Positions 8,427 through 18,288 of a stretch of DNA of 64,000 bases are shown here, one piece after another. How positions within the stretch are numbered: position 1 is the first letter of the stretch; each line of letters opens with the position of its first letter. The stretch comes from Mycobacterium basiliense (GTDB lineage Bacteria > Actinomycetota > Actinomycetes > Mycobacteriales > Mycobacteriaceae). The translations under genes were made by a program, and so were the position numbers. Location: positions 1,550,001 to 1,614,000 of the forward strand of contig NZ_LR130759.1 of NCBI RefSeq assembly GCF_900292015.1. Direction: 5' to 3'. The notes under the pieces were generated by a model. It saw only the letters and a program-made list of their open reading frames with translations, had not been told where the DNA came from and ran no database searches.

Positions 8427-10058
8427 ATGTCGTTTGTTTTCGCAGCTCCGGACATGTTGGCCTCGGCGGCGCAGAATGTGGCAGGCATCGGTGGATCGAT
8501 GCGCGCGGCGAACGTGGCCGCGGCAGCGTCTACCACCGGGGTGTTGTCCGCCGGCGCTGACGAGGTGTCGGCGGCTGTGGCGTCGCTGTTTAGTGACTAC
8601 GCGGTGCAGTATCAGTCGCTGAGTATGCGAGCCGCGGAGTTCCATCAAAGTTTTGTCCAAGCGTTGAATGCTGCCGGTGGGTCCTACGTTGGTGCGGAGG
8701 CGGCCAATGCTTCGCCGTTACAGACGTTGGGAAGCAGTGTCCTGGGTGCGCTGAACACGCCCACCGAGGCGATTTTCGGGCGTCCGCTGATCGGCAACGG
8801 CACGAATGGGACGGCGGCCAGTCCCGACGGTGGCGCCGGCGGGATCTTGTTCGGCAACGGCGGCAACGGCTATAGCTTCACCAGCGGATCCACGCAAAAC
8901 GGCGGTAGCGGCGGGTCCGCGGGATTGGTCGGCAACGGCGGGGCCGGGGGCAGCGGCTTCCTGGGTGGGGCCGGCGGTGCCGGTGGCAATGGGGGCTGGC
9001 TGGCGGGTAGCGGCGGCACCGGCGGCAACGGAGGCGCGGTGACCGGTGCCGGCGAGCTCGGTGGCAATGGTGGGGCCGGAGGCGCCGCCCCGTCGCTGGG
9101 CTGGGGCGGCAACGGCGGGAACGGCGGTGACTCGCAACTCGGAACCGGTGGAACCGGCGGGGCCGGCGGGATGGGCGGCGCCCTCGGGGCCGTCGGCGGT
9201 GCCGGCGGTGCCGGCGGAACGGGCATGACCGGGGGCGACGGGGGTGTCGGCGGTCCCGGCGGCGGTCGGTTCTTCGGCGTGGGCGGTGCCGGCGGTGTCG
9301 GCGGGACGGGTGAGGTCGCCGGCGGTGACGGGGGTGACGGCGGCGTGGGCGGCGGCGGTCTGCTGTTCGGTGTGGGCGGCTCGGGTGGCGCCGGCGGGGC
9401 CGCCACCGATGTTGCTGGTATCGGCGGCGGTGGTGGCGACGGTGGGGCCAGCGGCGTTCTAGTCGGCTACGGCCAGGCGGGCGCCGGCGGCGTCGGCGGC
9501 TTTGGTGCCGGTGCCGGCGGGGACGGCGGCCAGGGCGGGGTCGGCGCTGCGCTGCTCGGCGCGGGTGTCGGCGGATTCGGCGGTGTGGGTGGTGCCGGCG
9601 GCGACGGTGGTGCCGGTGGCGCGGGCGGCCAGGGCGCCGCGATCGTGGGTCTGGGCACCGGTGGTGTCGGTGGTGTCGGCGGCTTCGGCACCAGCGTCGG
9701 CGGAGCCGGCGGCCAGGGCGGCCAAGGCGCTGGGGTCTGGACGGTGAGTGTCGGCGGCGTGGGCGGTTTTGGCGGCAACAGCTTCACCGGGACCGGTGGC
9801 GATGGTGGTGCCGGCGGCAATGCCGGCGGTTTGTTCAGCATCGGAATCGGTGGCGACGGTGGCAATGCCGGCAGCGGTGCCGGGGCGGCCAACGGCGGTG
9901 CCGGCGGCAATGTCGGGGTCACTGCCGACGGCACGTTTACCCAAACGTTCGTCGGCTTCGGCGGTAATGGCGGTAACGGTGTCAACGGCGGGACCGGCGG
10001 GACCGGTGGCAGTGGTGGCCTGCTTATCGGCGAAGACGGAACCAACGGTTCGGCTTAG
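8427..10058 (+). CDS. PE_PGRS family protein
   Basis: A 543-residue protein. Residues 1-95 are a PE domain (MSFVFAAPDMLASAAQNVAG; the conserved GADEVSAAVASLFS and YQSLSMRAAEFHQSFVQAL helices). The linker [17 protein letters not shown] marks the usual PGRS junction. The rest is GGxGG-rich PGRS repeat, with GGA/GGN triplets and spaced hydrophobic residues. PE domains direct export through ESX-5. PGRS regions are thought to fold as polyglycine-II sheets on the cell surface. The reading frame is intact throughout. The ATG is preceded by GGAGGGGTT. Confidence 0.95.
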   Translation: MSFVFAAPDMLASAAQNVAGIGGSMRAANVAAAASTTGVLSAGADEVSAAVASLFSDYAVQYQSLSMRAAEFHQSFVQALNAAGGSYVGAEAANASPLQTLGSSVLGALNTPTEAIFGRPLIGNGTNGTAASPDGGAGGILFGNGGNGYSFTSGSTQNGGSGGSAGLVGNGGAGGSGFLGGAGGAGGNGGWLAGSGGTGGNGGAVTGAGELGGNGGAGGAAPSLGWGGNGGNGGDSQLGTGGTGGAGGMGGALGAVGGAGGAGGTGMTGGDGGVGGPGGGRFFGVGGAGGVGGTGEVAGGDGGDGGVGGGGLLFGVGGSGGAGGAATDVAGIGGGGGDGGASGVLVGYGQAGAGGVGGFGAGAGGDGGQGGVGAALLGAGVGGFGGVGGAGGDGGAGGAGGQGAAIVGLGTGGVGGVGGFGTSVGGAGGQGGQGAGVWTVSVGGVGGFGGNSFTGTGGDGGAGGNAGGLFSIGIGGDGGNAGSGAGAANGGAGGNVGVTADGTFTQTFVGFGGNGGNGVNGGTGGTGGSGGLLIGEDGTNGSA

Positions 10059-10205
10059 CTGGGCGGTCCCGGCCTGGCGGGCCGGTCGAAATGCTCACCC
10101 CGGTAAGTGGGTAGCCGACTGCATCGGCGTGGGTGTCCGCCACCGTGGAAGACCCACGCGGGCGGCGCTAAACGTGGGCACACCGCTGGTGGGACAAGCG
10201 GGCCG

Positions 10206-11681
10206 TCATGGTAGCGGCCAGTCGTGGACCGGAGCCCCGGTGCGTGCGTTTTCGACATACCGTCGGGTCATCTCATGCAGCGCCGTGATGCGTTCCAATC
10301 CCCGCTCCTCGAGGCGGTACACCGTCTCGGTTTGCCAAACAGCGCCGGTCTGGCCGCTGCGCACCCGCGCTTCGATGACGCCCAGATAGCGGTCGCGGTC
10401 GCGCGCATCCACGCCCCACGCGTCGAGTCCGGCCGCGGCCGCGGGCAGGAGCACCTCCTGGGCGAGCCGCTTGGCCGGGTGGTCAGCGCCCTGCCAACTC
10501 AGCTGCGCGGCCAACCCGTGGCGTGCCGCGCGGTGCAGATCGCGCTCGGCGACCGCGAACGGGACCTGTTGCCACGGGGCCTGATCGCTATCGACGATCG
10601 CTCGGACCAGTCCGTAATAGAAGGCGGCGTTGGCGACCATGTCCACGGCGGTCGGTCCGCTTGGCAGCACCCGATTCTCGATGCGCAGTTGCGGGCGGCC
10701 GCCCTGGACGTCATAGACGGGGCGGTTCCAGCGCCAAACGGTGCCGTTGTGCAGCCGAAGCTCACGCAGCGCCGGCACGGATCCCGCCTCGAGAGCGGCG
10801 TCGGGATCCTCATCGTCCAGCGTCGGAAACAGTGGCGGATAAGCCCGGACCAGGTGGTCGAACAATTCCACCGGGCCGTCGATCCAGCCGTCCCCGAGCC
10901 GGACCCGGGCCGGCGCGCTGGCCAGCACCTCCTCGGGGCGCCGGGAGTCGAGCAGCTGCTCCAACAGCGTGATGCGGGTCTCCTGCCAGGTCCGACGGCC
11001 AAGCAGGAATGGTGCATTGGCGGCCACCGCGACCTGGGTGCCGGCGATCACCTGCGCGGCATTGAAGTAGGCCCCAAATCGATCCCACGGCACCCGCAGG
11101 TGCAGCTGCAGGCTGGTCGCGGAGGCCTCCGGAGCTACCGAATCGGTGGCAAATTCCACCGGCTCGGGCGCGTCGGTGATGCGCACGAGGAAAGGGCGGT
11201 GGCGAGCGGTGCGCATGCGCCGGCTCAATAGCGCGTAACGCGGGTTATCGGAGAGCCGCTCGGCGGTCATGTGTTCGGCACTGAGGGTGGGCAGCATGCC
11301 CACGGCGATGAGCCGAGCGCCCAGCGCTTCGGTCGGCGCCGCGGATCCGTTGAGTACGTCGGCAAGAACGTGTTCGTGGGTATGCAACACGCGACCCCGC
11401 AATGGGCGGGCAGGCACATTCAGTTCGACGTTGAATTGCCCCAGCTCACGCTGCATGTCGGCCCGGTCCAGGTATGCCAGCACCGCATTGTTGACCAGCC
11501 GGGGCTTGCCCAGCGGGTCCACCAGATCGAGTTCCACCTCCATACCCATGGTGTCCTCGTGGTCGGTGAACCAGCCGGCACTAGCCATCTGCTGCAGCAC
11601 GCCAACGCTGCGCAACAGCCTGCGTTGCACCTCATCGTCCTGGCCCAGCACCAGTGCCGACGCATCGACGCGGTCTCCCAC
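10206..11681 (-). CDS. GCS2-family carboxylate-amine ligase
   Basis: A 491-residue cytoplasmic protein of the glutamate-cysteine ligase family 2 group. Supporting motifs are GMEVELDLVD near residue 46 (metal/ATP Glu), SLQLHLRVPW, and QLRIENRVLPSGPTAVDMVA near residue 330, which forms the substrate and ATP pocket. These enzymes join an amino group to a carboxylate at the cost of ATP. Mycobacteria use mycothiol, so true glutathione synthesis is unlikely and the substrate is open. The GTG start at 11681 has GGAGG six bases upstream. It lies 125 bp downstream of the arylsulfatase gene on the same strand and may be co-transcribed with it. Confidence 0.8.
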   Translation of the reverse strand: MGDRVDASALVLGQDDEVQRRLLRSVGVLQQMASAGWFTDHEDTMGMEVELDLVDPLGKPRLVNNAVLAYLDRADMQRELGQFNVELNVPARPLRGRVLHTHEHVLADVLNGSAAPTEALGARLIAVGMLPTLSAEHMTAERLSDNPRYALLSRRMRTARHRPFLVRITDAPEPVEFATDSVAPEASATSLQLHLRVPWDRFGAYFNAAQVIAGTQVAVAANAPFLLGRRTWQETRITLLEQLLDSRRPEEVLASAPARVRLGDGWIDGPVELFDHLVRAYPPLFPTLDDEDPDAALEAGSVPALRELRLHNGTVWRWNRPVYDVQGGRPQLRIENRVLPSGPTAVDMVANAAFYYGLVRAIVDSDQAPWQQVPFAVAERDLHRAARHGLAAQLSWQGADHPAKRLAQEVLLPAAAAGLDAWGVDARDRDRYLGVIEARVRSGQTGAVWQTETVYRLEERGLERITALHEMTRRYVENARTGAPVHDWPLP

Positions 11682-11806
11682 AGTGTTCCTCCCGGCGGCC
11701 CGGCTTGATCACGGCTACGGCAAGGACTACCCGCAAAGCAGGGCATCCTCACGCGGATTTCGCGAAGTCATGGCCCAATGCTGGGGATTGCGACGGTTTG
11801 CCCAGG

Positions 11807-14092
11807 TCATCGCAGCTGGATCGTGACCTCGTTGATGGTGCCGTTGAACGGGAAGCTGCCCCGATAGGTGTCCGCCGCGGGCGTGCCGCCGTCCAGACCG
11901 ATGTCAACTCCTTCGTCGGCGCTGAACCCAAAAGGCACAGTGCGTTCGATACGTGACTCGCCGACATGGCGACCGTTGAGCACCAATCTGGCCACCCCGC
12001 CCTTGCCTAGACCGCCGCCGTCGTAGTCGAATTCGACCGCTACCGTGGCTTTGCCGGCGGGGAGGAGCTCAGCCGCGGTGACGGTGGTGTAGGTGGAGCC
12101 GAAATAGTTGTAGGTGAACCTGAGCAGCCCGTTCTGCACGTACAGCGAGAGCCCGGCGAAGTAGCCACCGGCGGCCAGCAAGACACCCGCCACGGGTGCG
12201 CCCCCGGGGGTGTCGATTGCCGCGGCGATCGAATACGACCGGTTGAACGTGCTGCGGATGATGTCTTCGGGCATGCGGATAGCGCCGCGGCCGAAGGAGA
12301 TTGACGTCCGCTCGCCCAGAATGCTGGGTCGGGCACCGATTGCGCGGACGGGCCCGCGGTCGTCGAGCGGAAAGACGCCGTTGCGTTCGGCTTCGGTGTC
12401 GAACAGCGCCTGCAGTTCGGCGAGCTTGTCAGGGTGCTGAGCGGACAGATCCACGGCCTGGCTGTAATCGTGGGATAGGTCATAGAGCTCCCAGCGGTCA
12501 TCGGAAAACGCCGGCAGTGGGCCCCTGCTCCATTTGATCTTGCTGTGGTAGGTGCACGCGATCCAATTCTCGTGATAGATACCGCGGGTTCCGGTGATCT
12601 CAAAGTACTGGGTGCGACGGCGATCCTGGGCGTCGGCATCATCGAACGTGTACGCCAAACTGATGCCGTCGTAAGGTTTTTGGGTCACACCGTTGACAAT
12701 GGTCGGCGCCGGGATGCCGGCTGCCTCCAGGATTGTGGGGGCGATGTCGATGACGTGGTGGAACTGGGAGCGCAGCCCACCCCGGTCGGCGATTCGCTGC
12801 GGCCAGGTCACGATCATCGGGTTGCGGGTGCCGCCAAAGTGACTGGCGAACTGCTTGGTGAACTGAAACGGCGTGCACATCGACCAGGCGAATCCGACCG
12901 GATACTCGTTGCTGGCCTTGGGCCCGCCGAATTCGTCCATCTTCGACAGCACCACGGCGACGTCTTCATCGAGTCCGTTCAGCGCCATCATCTCGTTAAA
13001 GACACCGTAGATTCCGCCCGCGGGGGCCGCGCCGTTGTCACCGATGATGTAGAGGAACAGGGTGTTGTCCCACACCGATGCGTCCTTGAGAGCCGTGACG
13101 ATCCGCCCGATTTCGTGGTCGGTGTGCGCCAGAAAGCCAGCGTAGATTTCCATCAGCCGGGACGCGATGCGCTGTCTATCCGCCGTGAGGCCGTCCCACG
13201 CCGGAATGGACTCATGGCGTGGCGTCAATTCGGCATCGGCGGGGATCACTCCGAGCCGCTTTTGATGAGCGAACGTTTCCTCGCGCAGCCTGTCCCAGCC
13301 TAGGTCGAAACGGCCGTGAAAGGGATCGCTCCAGCGCGGCGCGACGTGGTGCGGCGCGTGGGTCGCGCCGGGTGCCCAATAGACGAAAAACGGCCGGTCC
13401 GGCGAGATCGAGCGCTGTCGATGTAACCAGTCGATCATCCGGTCGGCGAGATCGGTGGTCAGGTGGTAGTCCGCCATGTGTTCGGGACGCTCGATTGGCG
13501 TCGTACCGTGATAGAGACCGGGATTGTATTGGTGGGCTTCACCGCCCATGAAGCCGTAGAACTCCTCGAAGCCCATATGCGTGGGCCAGCGGTCGAAGGG
13601 GCCGGCCGGGCTTACCTCCCACATCGGGGTGTTGTGCCATTTGCCGAATGCCGCGGTGCTGTAGCCGTTGAGCCGCAACGTTTCGGCGATGGTGGCGGCC
13701 GATTTGGGGATGATGCTGTTGTAGCCGTCGTATCCGGTGGCCCAGTCGATGACGTTGCCGGTGTTGACCGCATGGTGGTTGCGGCCGGTGAGCAATGCGG
13801 CGCGCGTGGGAGAGCACAGGGCGGTGGTGTGAAATCTGTTATACCGCAAACCTTCCTGTGCCAACCCATCGCCGGTCGGTGACGGAACCGGACCACCGAA
13901 TGTCGCGGTTGCCCCGAACCCCACATCATCGAGCAACACGACCACCACATTGGGGGCGTTCAGCGGTGGCCGGATGGTAGTGATGGTCGGCATCACCGAC
14001 TCAGCAACCGTTCGTCCCGCCTTACCGCCGGTCGAGGTGTCGGGCAGTGGCAGTGTGGTGCGATCGAACGTGCGTGTCGCTTCTGGCGTCAT
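11807..14092 (-). CDS. Type I arylsulfatase (AtsA/AtsD-like)
   Basis: From the ATG at 14092 the product is 761 residues, the size range of the large mycobacterial sulfatases (about 787 for AtsA and AtsD, from memory). Near the N-terminus VVVLLDDVGFGA supplies the metal-binding Asp pair. ALCSPTRAALLTGRNHH carries the C-x-P-x-R motif whose cysteine is converted to formylglycine. FAKQFASHFGGTRNP and IGDNGAAP supply further active-site residues. A C-terminal beta-rich domain of about 200 residues follows. The frame is open a further 157 codons upstream, but that part is not sulfatase-like and runs into the promoter region of the next gene. The enzyme needs a formylglycine-generating enzyme, not seen here. 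Confidence 0.9.
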   Translation of the reverse strand: MTPEATRTFDRTTLPLPDTSTGGKAGRTVAESVMPTITTIRPPLNAPNVVVVLLDDVGFGATATFGGPVPSPTGDGLAQEGLRYNRFHTTALCSPTRAALLTGRNHHAVNTGNVIDWATGYDGYNSIIPKSAATIAETLRLNGYSTAAFGKWHNTPMWEVSPAGPFDRWPTHMGFEEFYGFMGGEAHQYNPGLYHGTTPIERPEHMADYHLTTDLADRMIDWLHRQRSISPDRPFFVYWAPGATHAPHHVAPRWSDPFHGRFDLGWDRLREETFAHQKRLGVIPADAELTPRHESIPAWDGLTADRQRIASRLMEIYAGFLAHTDHEIGRIVTALKDASVWDNTLFLYIIGDNGAAPAGGIYGVFNEMMALNGLDEDVAVVLSKMDEFGGPKASNEYPVGFAWSMCTPFQFTKQFASHFGGTRNPMIVTWPQRIADRGGLRSQFHHVIDIAPTILEAAGIPAPTIVNGVTQKPYDGISLAYTFDDADAQDRRRTQYFEITGTRGIYHENWIACTYHSKIKWSRGPLPAFSDDRWELYDLSHDYSQAVDLSAQHPDKLAELQALFDTEAERNGVFPLDDRGPVRAIGARPSILGERTSISFGRGAIRMPEDIIRSTFNRSYSIAAAIDTPGGAPVAGVLLAAGGYFAGLSLYVQNGLLRFTYNYFGSTYTTVTAAELLPAGKATVAVEFDYDGGGLGKGGVARLVLNGRHVGESRIERTVPFGFSADEGVDIGLDGGTPAADTYRGSFPFNGTINEVTIQLR

Positions 14093-14327
14093 GGTTACGT
14101 CACCTTGCTGCCGATAAAGACCGTGGGTGCCCAGTATGCCTGTGCCGCCCGTACGGTGGATGTCGATGCCGCTTTCCAATTCGTATCCCGAACCGGCGCC
14201 GCGTCCAAGGTCTGGCACCCGCTGACCGTCGGTGTGGACAGCACCGACGGCCAGCGAACGGCGGTGCGTCCTTGGTCCAGGGATAGTAGAGATGGAAGGT
14301 AGCTTCCTATGCCGTGGGGGAGAGGCG

Positions 14328-15239
14328 ATGAGCGCAGGGCTGTTCGGACTCCTGGACGACGTCGCGGCACTGGCGCGGCTGGCCGCGGCATCGGTCGACG
14401 ACATCGGTTCGGCCGCCGGCCGAGCGACCGCCAAGGCGGCCGGAGTGGTCATCGACGACACCGCGGTAACGCCACAATTCGTGCGCGGCATCACCGCCGA
14501 GCGCGAGTTGCCCATCATCGAACGCATTGCGTGCGGATCGCTGCGCAACAAGCTCGTGTTCATCCTGCCCGGCGCGATGCTGCTCAGTCAGTTCGCGCCA
14601 TGGCTGCTGAGCCCAATCTTGATGCTCGGCGCTACCTATCTGTGCTACGAAGGCGCGGAGAAGCTGTGGGACGCCATCGCCGGACATGGGCCCGGCGTTG
14701 TGCGGCCGCAAGCCGAACAGCAGGTTGTCACCGGGGCTATCCGCACGGACTTCATCCTGTCGGCCGAGATCATGGTGATCGCCCTCAGCGAGGTGGTCGA
14801 CGTGGCTTTCCTGCCCCGGCTGGTCGTTCTCATCGTGGTCGCGCTGGTGATCACCGCTGCGGTCTACGGGGTCGTGGCCGCGATCGTCAAGATGGACGAT
14901 GTCGGGCTGCGGCTCGCCCAGACGTCGTCCCGGTTGGGGCGGAAGCTGGGCCGCGCACTGGTCGCCGGGATGCCCGGCTTGCTGTCCGCTATCTCAGCGG
15001 TGGGAACCGTGGCGATGCTCTGGGTGGGTGGCCACATCCTGTTGGTGGGCAGCGATCAGGTCGGCTGGCATACCCCCTACAGCATGGTTCATCATCTCGA
15101 GGAGCTGGTGCGCCACGCTGTCGGCTCTGGCGGGGCAGTGTTGGCCTGGCTGGTCAACACCGGCGTATCGGCGGTGCTTGGCGCGGTAGTTGGTGTGGCG
15201 CTCGTCGCGTGCGTGCGTCTATTGTCGTTGCGCCGGTGA
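14328..15239 (+). CDS. DUF808 inner-membrane protein (Rv3092c-like)
   Basis: A 303-residue multi-pass membrane protein of the DUF808/YedI family. The N-terminal signature is SAGLFGLLDDVAALARLAAA, followed by VVIDDTAVTPQFVRG and RELPIIERIACGSLRNKL. Membrane segments follow at about residues 75-105, 150-185, 215-245 and 270-300. The function of the family is unknown. The ATG at 14328 has a GGGGGAGAGGCG site. It is divergent from the sulfatase gene and convergent with the MazG-like gene, whose 3' end overlaps its own by 21 bp. It marks the left border of the accessory cytokinin-like locus. Confidence 0.85.
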   Translation: MSAGLFGLLDDVAALARLAAASVDDIGSAAGRATAKAAGVVIDDTAVTPQFVRGITAERELPIIERIACGSLRNKLVFILPGAMLLSQFAPWLLSPILMLGATYLCYEGAEKLWDAIAGHGPGVVRPQAEQQVVTGAIRTDFILSAEIMVIALSEVVDVAFLPRLVVLIVVALVITAAVYGVVAAIVKMDDVGLRLAQTSSRLGRKLGRALVAGMPGLLSAISAVGTVAMLWVGGHILLVGSDQVGWHTPYSMVHHLEELVRHAVGSGGAVLAWLVNTGVSAVLGAVVGVALVACVRLLSLRR

Positions 15240-16238
15240 TGGTCCTGCGCCGCCGCGCTCTTCATCTCGACCGTGCTCGCTTGGATGGTCGGCGGTGTCG
15301 CCGGGTCCGGCACCGGCGGACGGCCAGAAAGCCCGCCACTCTTGCTCGGTGATCGCGCCAAGCGGAGTCCGTCCTTGGGTGTCATCGGGTCGGTGGCGGC
15401 TGGCGTTGATGGCCCCCTCGATACGGCGGACCGTATCCATGAACTCCAAAACCGCGGTGCGCAGCTGGCTTTCCGCATCGACGTCGGGTGACATCACGAT
15501 GGAGGTGATCGTGGCCGGGATCAAGTCCATGGGCAGGCCGGCTCGACCGGCTCGTTCAATCACCTTCTGCGCTAGAGCTAATGCGGGTTGATGGTGAAAT
15601 AGGCCCTGCATCACCGAGCTTCGCGGCTTTTCTGCGGTCTTGCCTTTCACCCACTGACCTAGCTGTTCTTCGAATGAGAGCGATTCACCAGCGAGGACGC
15701 CCGCGCGCCGGTTGCCCAGCTTCCGCATCAGCGCGTCGGCGACGTCGTCGATGGTGAATGGCGGTCGTAGGGAGTCCTCGGCAATCCGAGCATGAAACAG
15801 CACGTGCAGTAGGAGGTTGGCGAGCTCTTCGCGCATCTGGTCTGAATCGCCGCTGCTTATGGCATCCAGCAGTGCATAGGTCTCCGTCAGCAGATAGCGG
15901 CGAAACGAGTCGTTGGTCTGCTCTGCCTCCCACCGGCCCGCTGTGCGCAGTTGGTCAATCACCGCAACTGCGTTGAGAAGCCGCTGACCGCAGCGCGGGT
16001 GTGGCGCCGAGATCAGCCGGTCCCCGGCGGCCAGCCGAGCGGTAACCGCGGGATGTGTGGGATCGGACGACAACAACACGGTAGCGTCGTTCCCAGAGTG
16101 GACGGGGCGCCCCGCGGGTAGCAGCCGAGCCACGGCGGCCGGCAATTCCTCGGTGTACTGCACTTCGTCGCGCAACAGTTTGATGGCTTCCATCGGCACC
16201 AGTGAAGGGTGACGTGGATCGACCAGGACGACAGTCAT
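15219..16238 (-). CDS. MazG-like protein with altered metal site
   Basis: From the ATG at 16238 the product is 339 residues and aligns along its whole length with mycobacterial MazG as I recall it (VVLVDPRHPSLVP start, then EVQYTEELP, LLSSDPTHPAV, RLISAPHPRCG, and a PLGAITEQEWRAFWP end). MazG is a nucleoside-triphosphate pyrophosphohydrolase that binds Mg2+ through an ExxE...ExxD set. Here the first motif reads TETYALLDAI (second Glu now Ala) and the second EELANLLLHV (Asp now Asn), so two of four ligands are changed. The linker before QPALALAQKV is also unusual. It is the last gene of the minus-strand block. It could be an inactive copy, a binding protein, or an enzyme with a shifted mechanism. 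Confidence 0.8.
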   Translation of the reverse strand: MTVVLVDPRHPSLVPMEAIKLLRDEVQYTEELPAAVARLLPAGRPVHSGNDATVLLSSDPTHPAVTARLAAGDRLISAPHPRCGQRLLNAVAVIDQLRTAGRWEAEQTNDSFRRYLLTETYALLDAISSGDSDQMREELANLLLHVLFHARIAEDSLRPPFTIDDVADALMRKLGNRRAGVLAGESLSFEEQLGQWVKGKTAEKPRSSVMQGLFHHQPALALAQKVIERAGRAGLPMDLIPATITSIVMSPDVDAESQLRTAVLEFMDTVRRIEGAINASRHRPDDTQGRTPLGAITEQEWRAFWPSAGAGPGDTADHPSEHGRDEERGGAGPSPAQRQ

Positions 16239-16483
16239 CGCGCACCTGGTTTCGGGCTCGACGGTGACATGGCAGTGGTTATACCAATCTCGATACGGGG
16301 TCTTGCCGAGGGCGTCATGCAAACCGGCGCGGTTACCTTGCCTGCTAGACAGCGCGCGAGCGAACCCGATTGATCCCGGTTTCGCTTGCGACCATTGATC
16401 GGGTTCCGGACGTTGACGTCACAGACCGGCTGCCGCAAACCCGGGGGGCGGCAGCGGCCGGGTTAAACCCGCGTGGGGAACCG

Positions 16484-17428
16484 TCACTCTGCCTGCTGCC
16501 ACACGGCCAATGCAGCGTCGGCGGTGGCCGCACGGTGAGCAGGTGTGGCGGCGGTGACGTCGAGCCAGCGCACCCTGTGATCTCGACGAAACCAGGACCG
16601 CTGCCGTCGGACGTAGCGGCGGGTGGCCAGACAGGTCTTATGTCGCGCGTCCTCCAGTGCCTGGGCGCTGCCACCGGCTTTGAGCGCCGCGATGACTTGG
16701 GCGTAGCCCAGCGCACGCGAAGCGGTCACCCCCTTGGCCAAGCCGCGTGCGAGCAGTGCGATCACCTCTTCGACTAGGCCGTCATTGAACATGGCCCTTG
16801 TTCGTCGCGCCAGTCTTTCATCAAGAACCTTTGTGTCACACTCCAATCCGATGATCGCGGTGTTCCAGCGGGGCTTGCCGATGCGTGGCGAGGAGGCGGC
16901 AAAAGGGCGGCCGGTAACTTCGATCACTTCCAGCGCGCGCACCGTTCGCCTGGCGTCGGTGATCGGGATGGCCGCGGCCGCGGCCGGGTCCCGGCGAACC
17001 AGCTCCGCGTGCAGCCTGACCGCCCCGACCTCGGCAAGACGTTGCTCCCATCGGGCCCGTATCGCTGGATCCTTCGCTGGAAATGCCCAGTCATCGAGCA
17101 GCGATTGAATGTAGAGCATCGAACCCCCCACCAAGATCGGCAGTGCCTCGCGGGCGGCAATCGCCTCGATATCGGCGGCGGCAGCCTGCTGATAGCCTGC
17201 GACAGTGGCGGTTTCGGTGACGTCAAGGACGTCGAGTTGGTGGTGTGGTATGCCTTGGCGTTGTCCCTCGGGCACCTTTCCAGTACCGATATTCATGCCA
17301 CGGTAGAGCTGGTATGCGTCGGCATTCACTATTTCCACTCTGATCTTGCCGCTGAGCCGGTCTGCGATCTCGAGCGCCAAGTTCGATTTGCCGGTTCCCG
17401 TTGGTCCGATGATCGTTAGTGGTCTCAT
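16484..17428 (-). CDS. MiaA-type adenine isopentenyltransferase (probable paralogue)
   Basis: From the ATG at 17428 the product is 314 residues, the length I recall for mycobacterial MiaA. The P-loop [17 protein letters not shown] is followed by [20 protein letters not shown] (catalytic Asp and tRNA contact region), [61 protein letters not shown] and [14 protein letters not shown]. All motifs needed for prenyl transfer from DMAPP to adenine look intact, including the tRNA-binding parts. Its context is not the housekeeping one (near dapF/recA in mycobacteria); instead it sits among LOG, P450, methyltransferase and MiaB genes. It may prenylate tRNA A37 or, by specialisation, an adenine nucleotide. 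Confidence 0.88.
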   Translation of the reverse strand: MRPLTIIGPTGTGKSNLALEIADRLSGKIRVEIVNADAYQLYRGMNIGTGKVPEGQRQGIPHHQLDVLDVTETATVAGYQQAAAADIEAIAAREALPILVGGSMLYIQSLLDDWAFPAKDPAIRARWEQRLAEVGAVRLHAELVRRDPAAAAAIPITDARRTVRALEVIEVTGRPFAASSPRIGKPRWNTAIIGLECDTKVLDERLARRTRAMFNDGLVEEVIALLARGLAKGVTASRALGYAQVIAALKAGGSAQALEDARHKTCLATRRYVRRQRSWFRRDHRVRWLDVTAATPAHRAATADAALAVWQQAE

Positions 17429-17910
17429 CTTCCTTTTGCCTGCTGATTTCACCTCGGTGACGTCTGGGCGGGCCCATGATCCGCTCCGAGTGGGTGTGTT
17501 GGACGGCCTACGGCGGGACGCTTGCGGTGACATGTCAAGAGTTGCGTTCGGCGAACTTGCCGGGATCAGTCAAATGGCTTAATAGTGTGCTGGCATCCAC
17601 CCCGCTACCGGCCGCTCGGGATCCTTTTCCATTGAAGGGCTGGATTTCCGGATCTCGTTTCGAATGGATCGCAAGTCGGCCGGCCACTGCTATCCCGATG
17701 GTTCAGTGCGCGATTCGGTACCGGCATGATCTGGCGGTGCCGATACTGGTGGGGCTCATCGTTGATGGCGCGGCTTCAGCAGTGGCTACGCCAGCTGGCC
17801 GCCTGGGGATCTGGATCGTGCGATGTTGGTGGCCAGTCGGCGGGCTTTGGGACGGCTTCCACGAGTTCGGGAACTTGTTCGCGGTACCGTCGTGATATCG
17901 CAAATGACCC

Positions 17911-17957
17911 TCGAGTTACGCTCTGCACAAACGAGGTTCGAGTTACGTTTTGCACAA
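17911..17957. repeat. Direct repeat pair, 20 bp
   Basis: TCGAGTTACGCTCTGCACAA at 17911-17930 and TCGAGTTACGTTTTGCACAA at 17938-17957 differ at two bases and are spaced 27 bp start to start. They lie in the gap between LOG and MiaA-type genes, about 480 bp upstream of the latter. They could be regulator sites or debris of a mobile element. Confidence 0.6.
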
Positions 17958-18263
17958 GTCGACTCCATTCGGGCAACGCAAGGGTGTTCGTTTCGGCGGA
18001 GATAGGTCCGGGGACGCACGTCGTTGTCGCCGAAAATGCCTGGCAAATCTTATTTTCGACGATCCCGTTGCTCATGACGGTTTGGTACCGGAACGCAGGC
18101 AAGGTCAGATTCACGTGGTCCAACCTACCAAGTTCCTGAGGAATCCGACGCATTACGACATGATTGGATGATCTCGTGCGGAGCGGGCTATCCATCGGAG
18201 GATCGCCCGCTGCGTAGAAATGGCCGCCCGAGTGAAAGATATTAGGGGACTACGCGAGGCCCA

Positions 18264-18288
18264 CCCAGCGCGGTTCGATTGTGCTGGG
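18264..18288 (-). terminator. Possible hairpin after the LOG gene
   Basis: CCCAGC and GCTGGG arms enclose a 13-base loop about 72 bases past the LOG stop codon. There is no clean T-run. If real, it would limit read-through from the miaB-LOG part into miaA-mazG. Confidence 0.35.

Noticed and set aside
8870..10045. Pro-rich minus-strand frames opposite the PGRS region
   Set aside because: They are the antisense reading of GGC-rich PGRS repeats. The plus frame has a full PE domain.
14093..14563. 157-codon upstream extension of the arylsulfatase frame
   Set aside because: It has no sulfatase similarity and runs antisense into the start of the DUF808 gene. The ATG at 14092 gives a normal family length.
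17776..18195. 139-codon minus-strand frame in the gap of the cytokinin-like block
   Set aside because: No family resemblance, and part of the peptide repeat derives from the DNA direct repeat.
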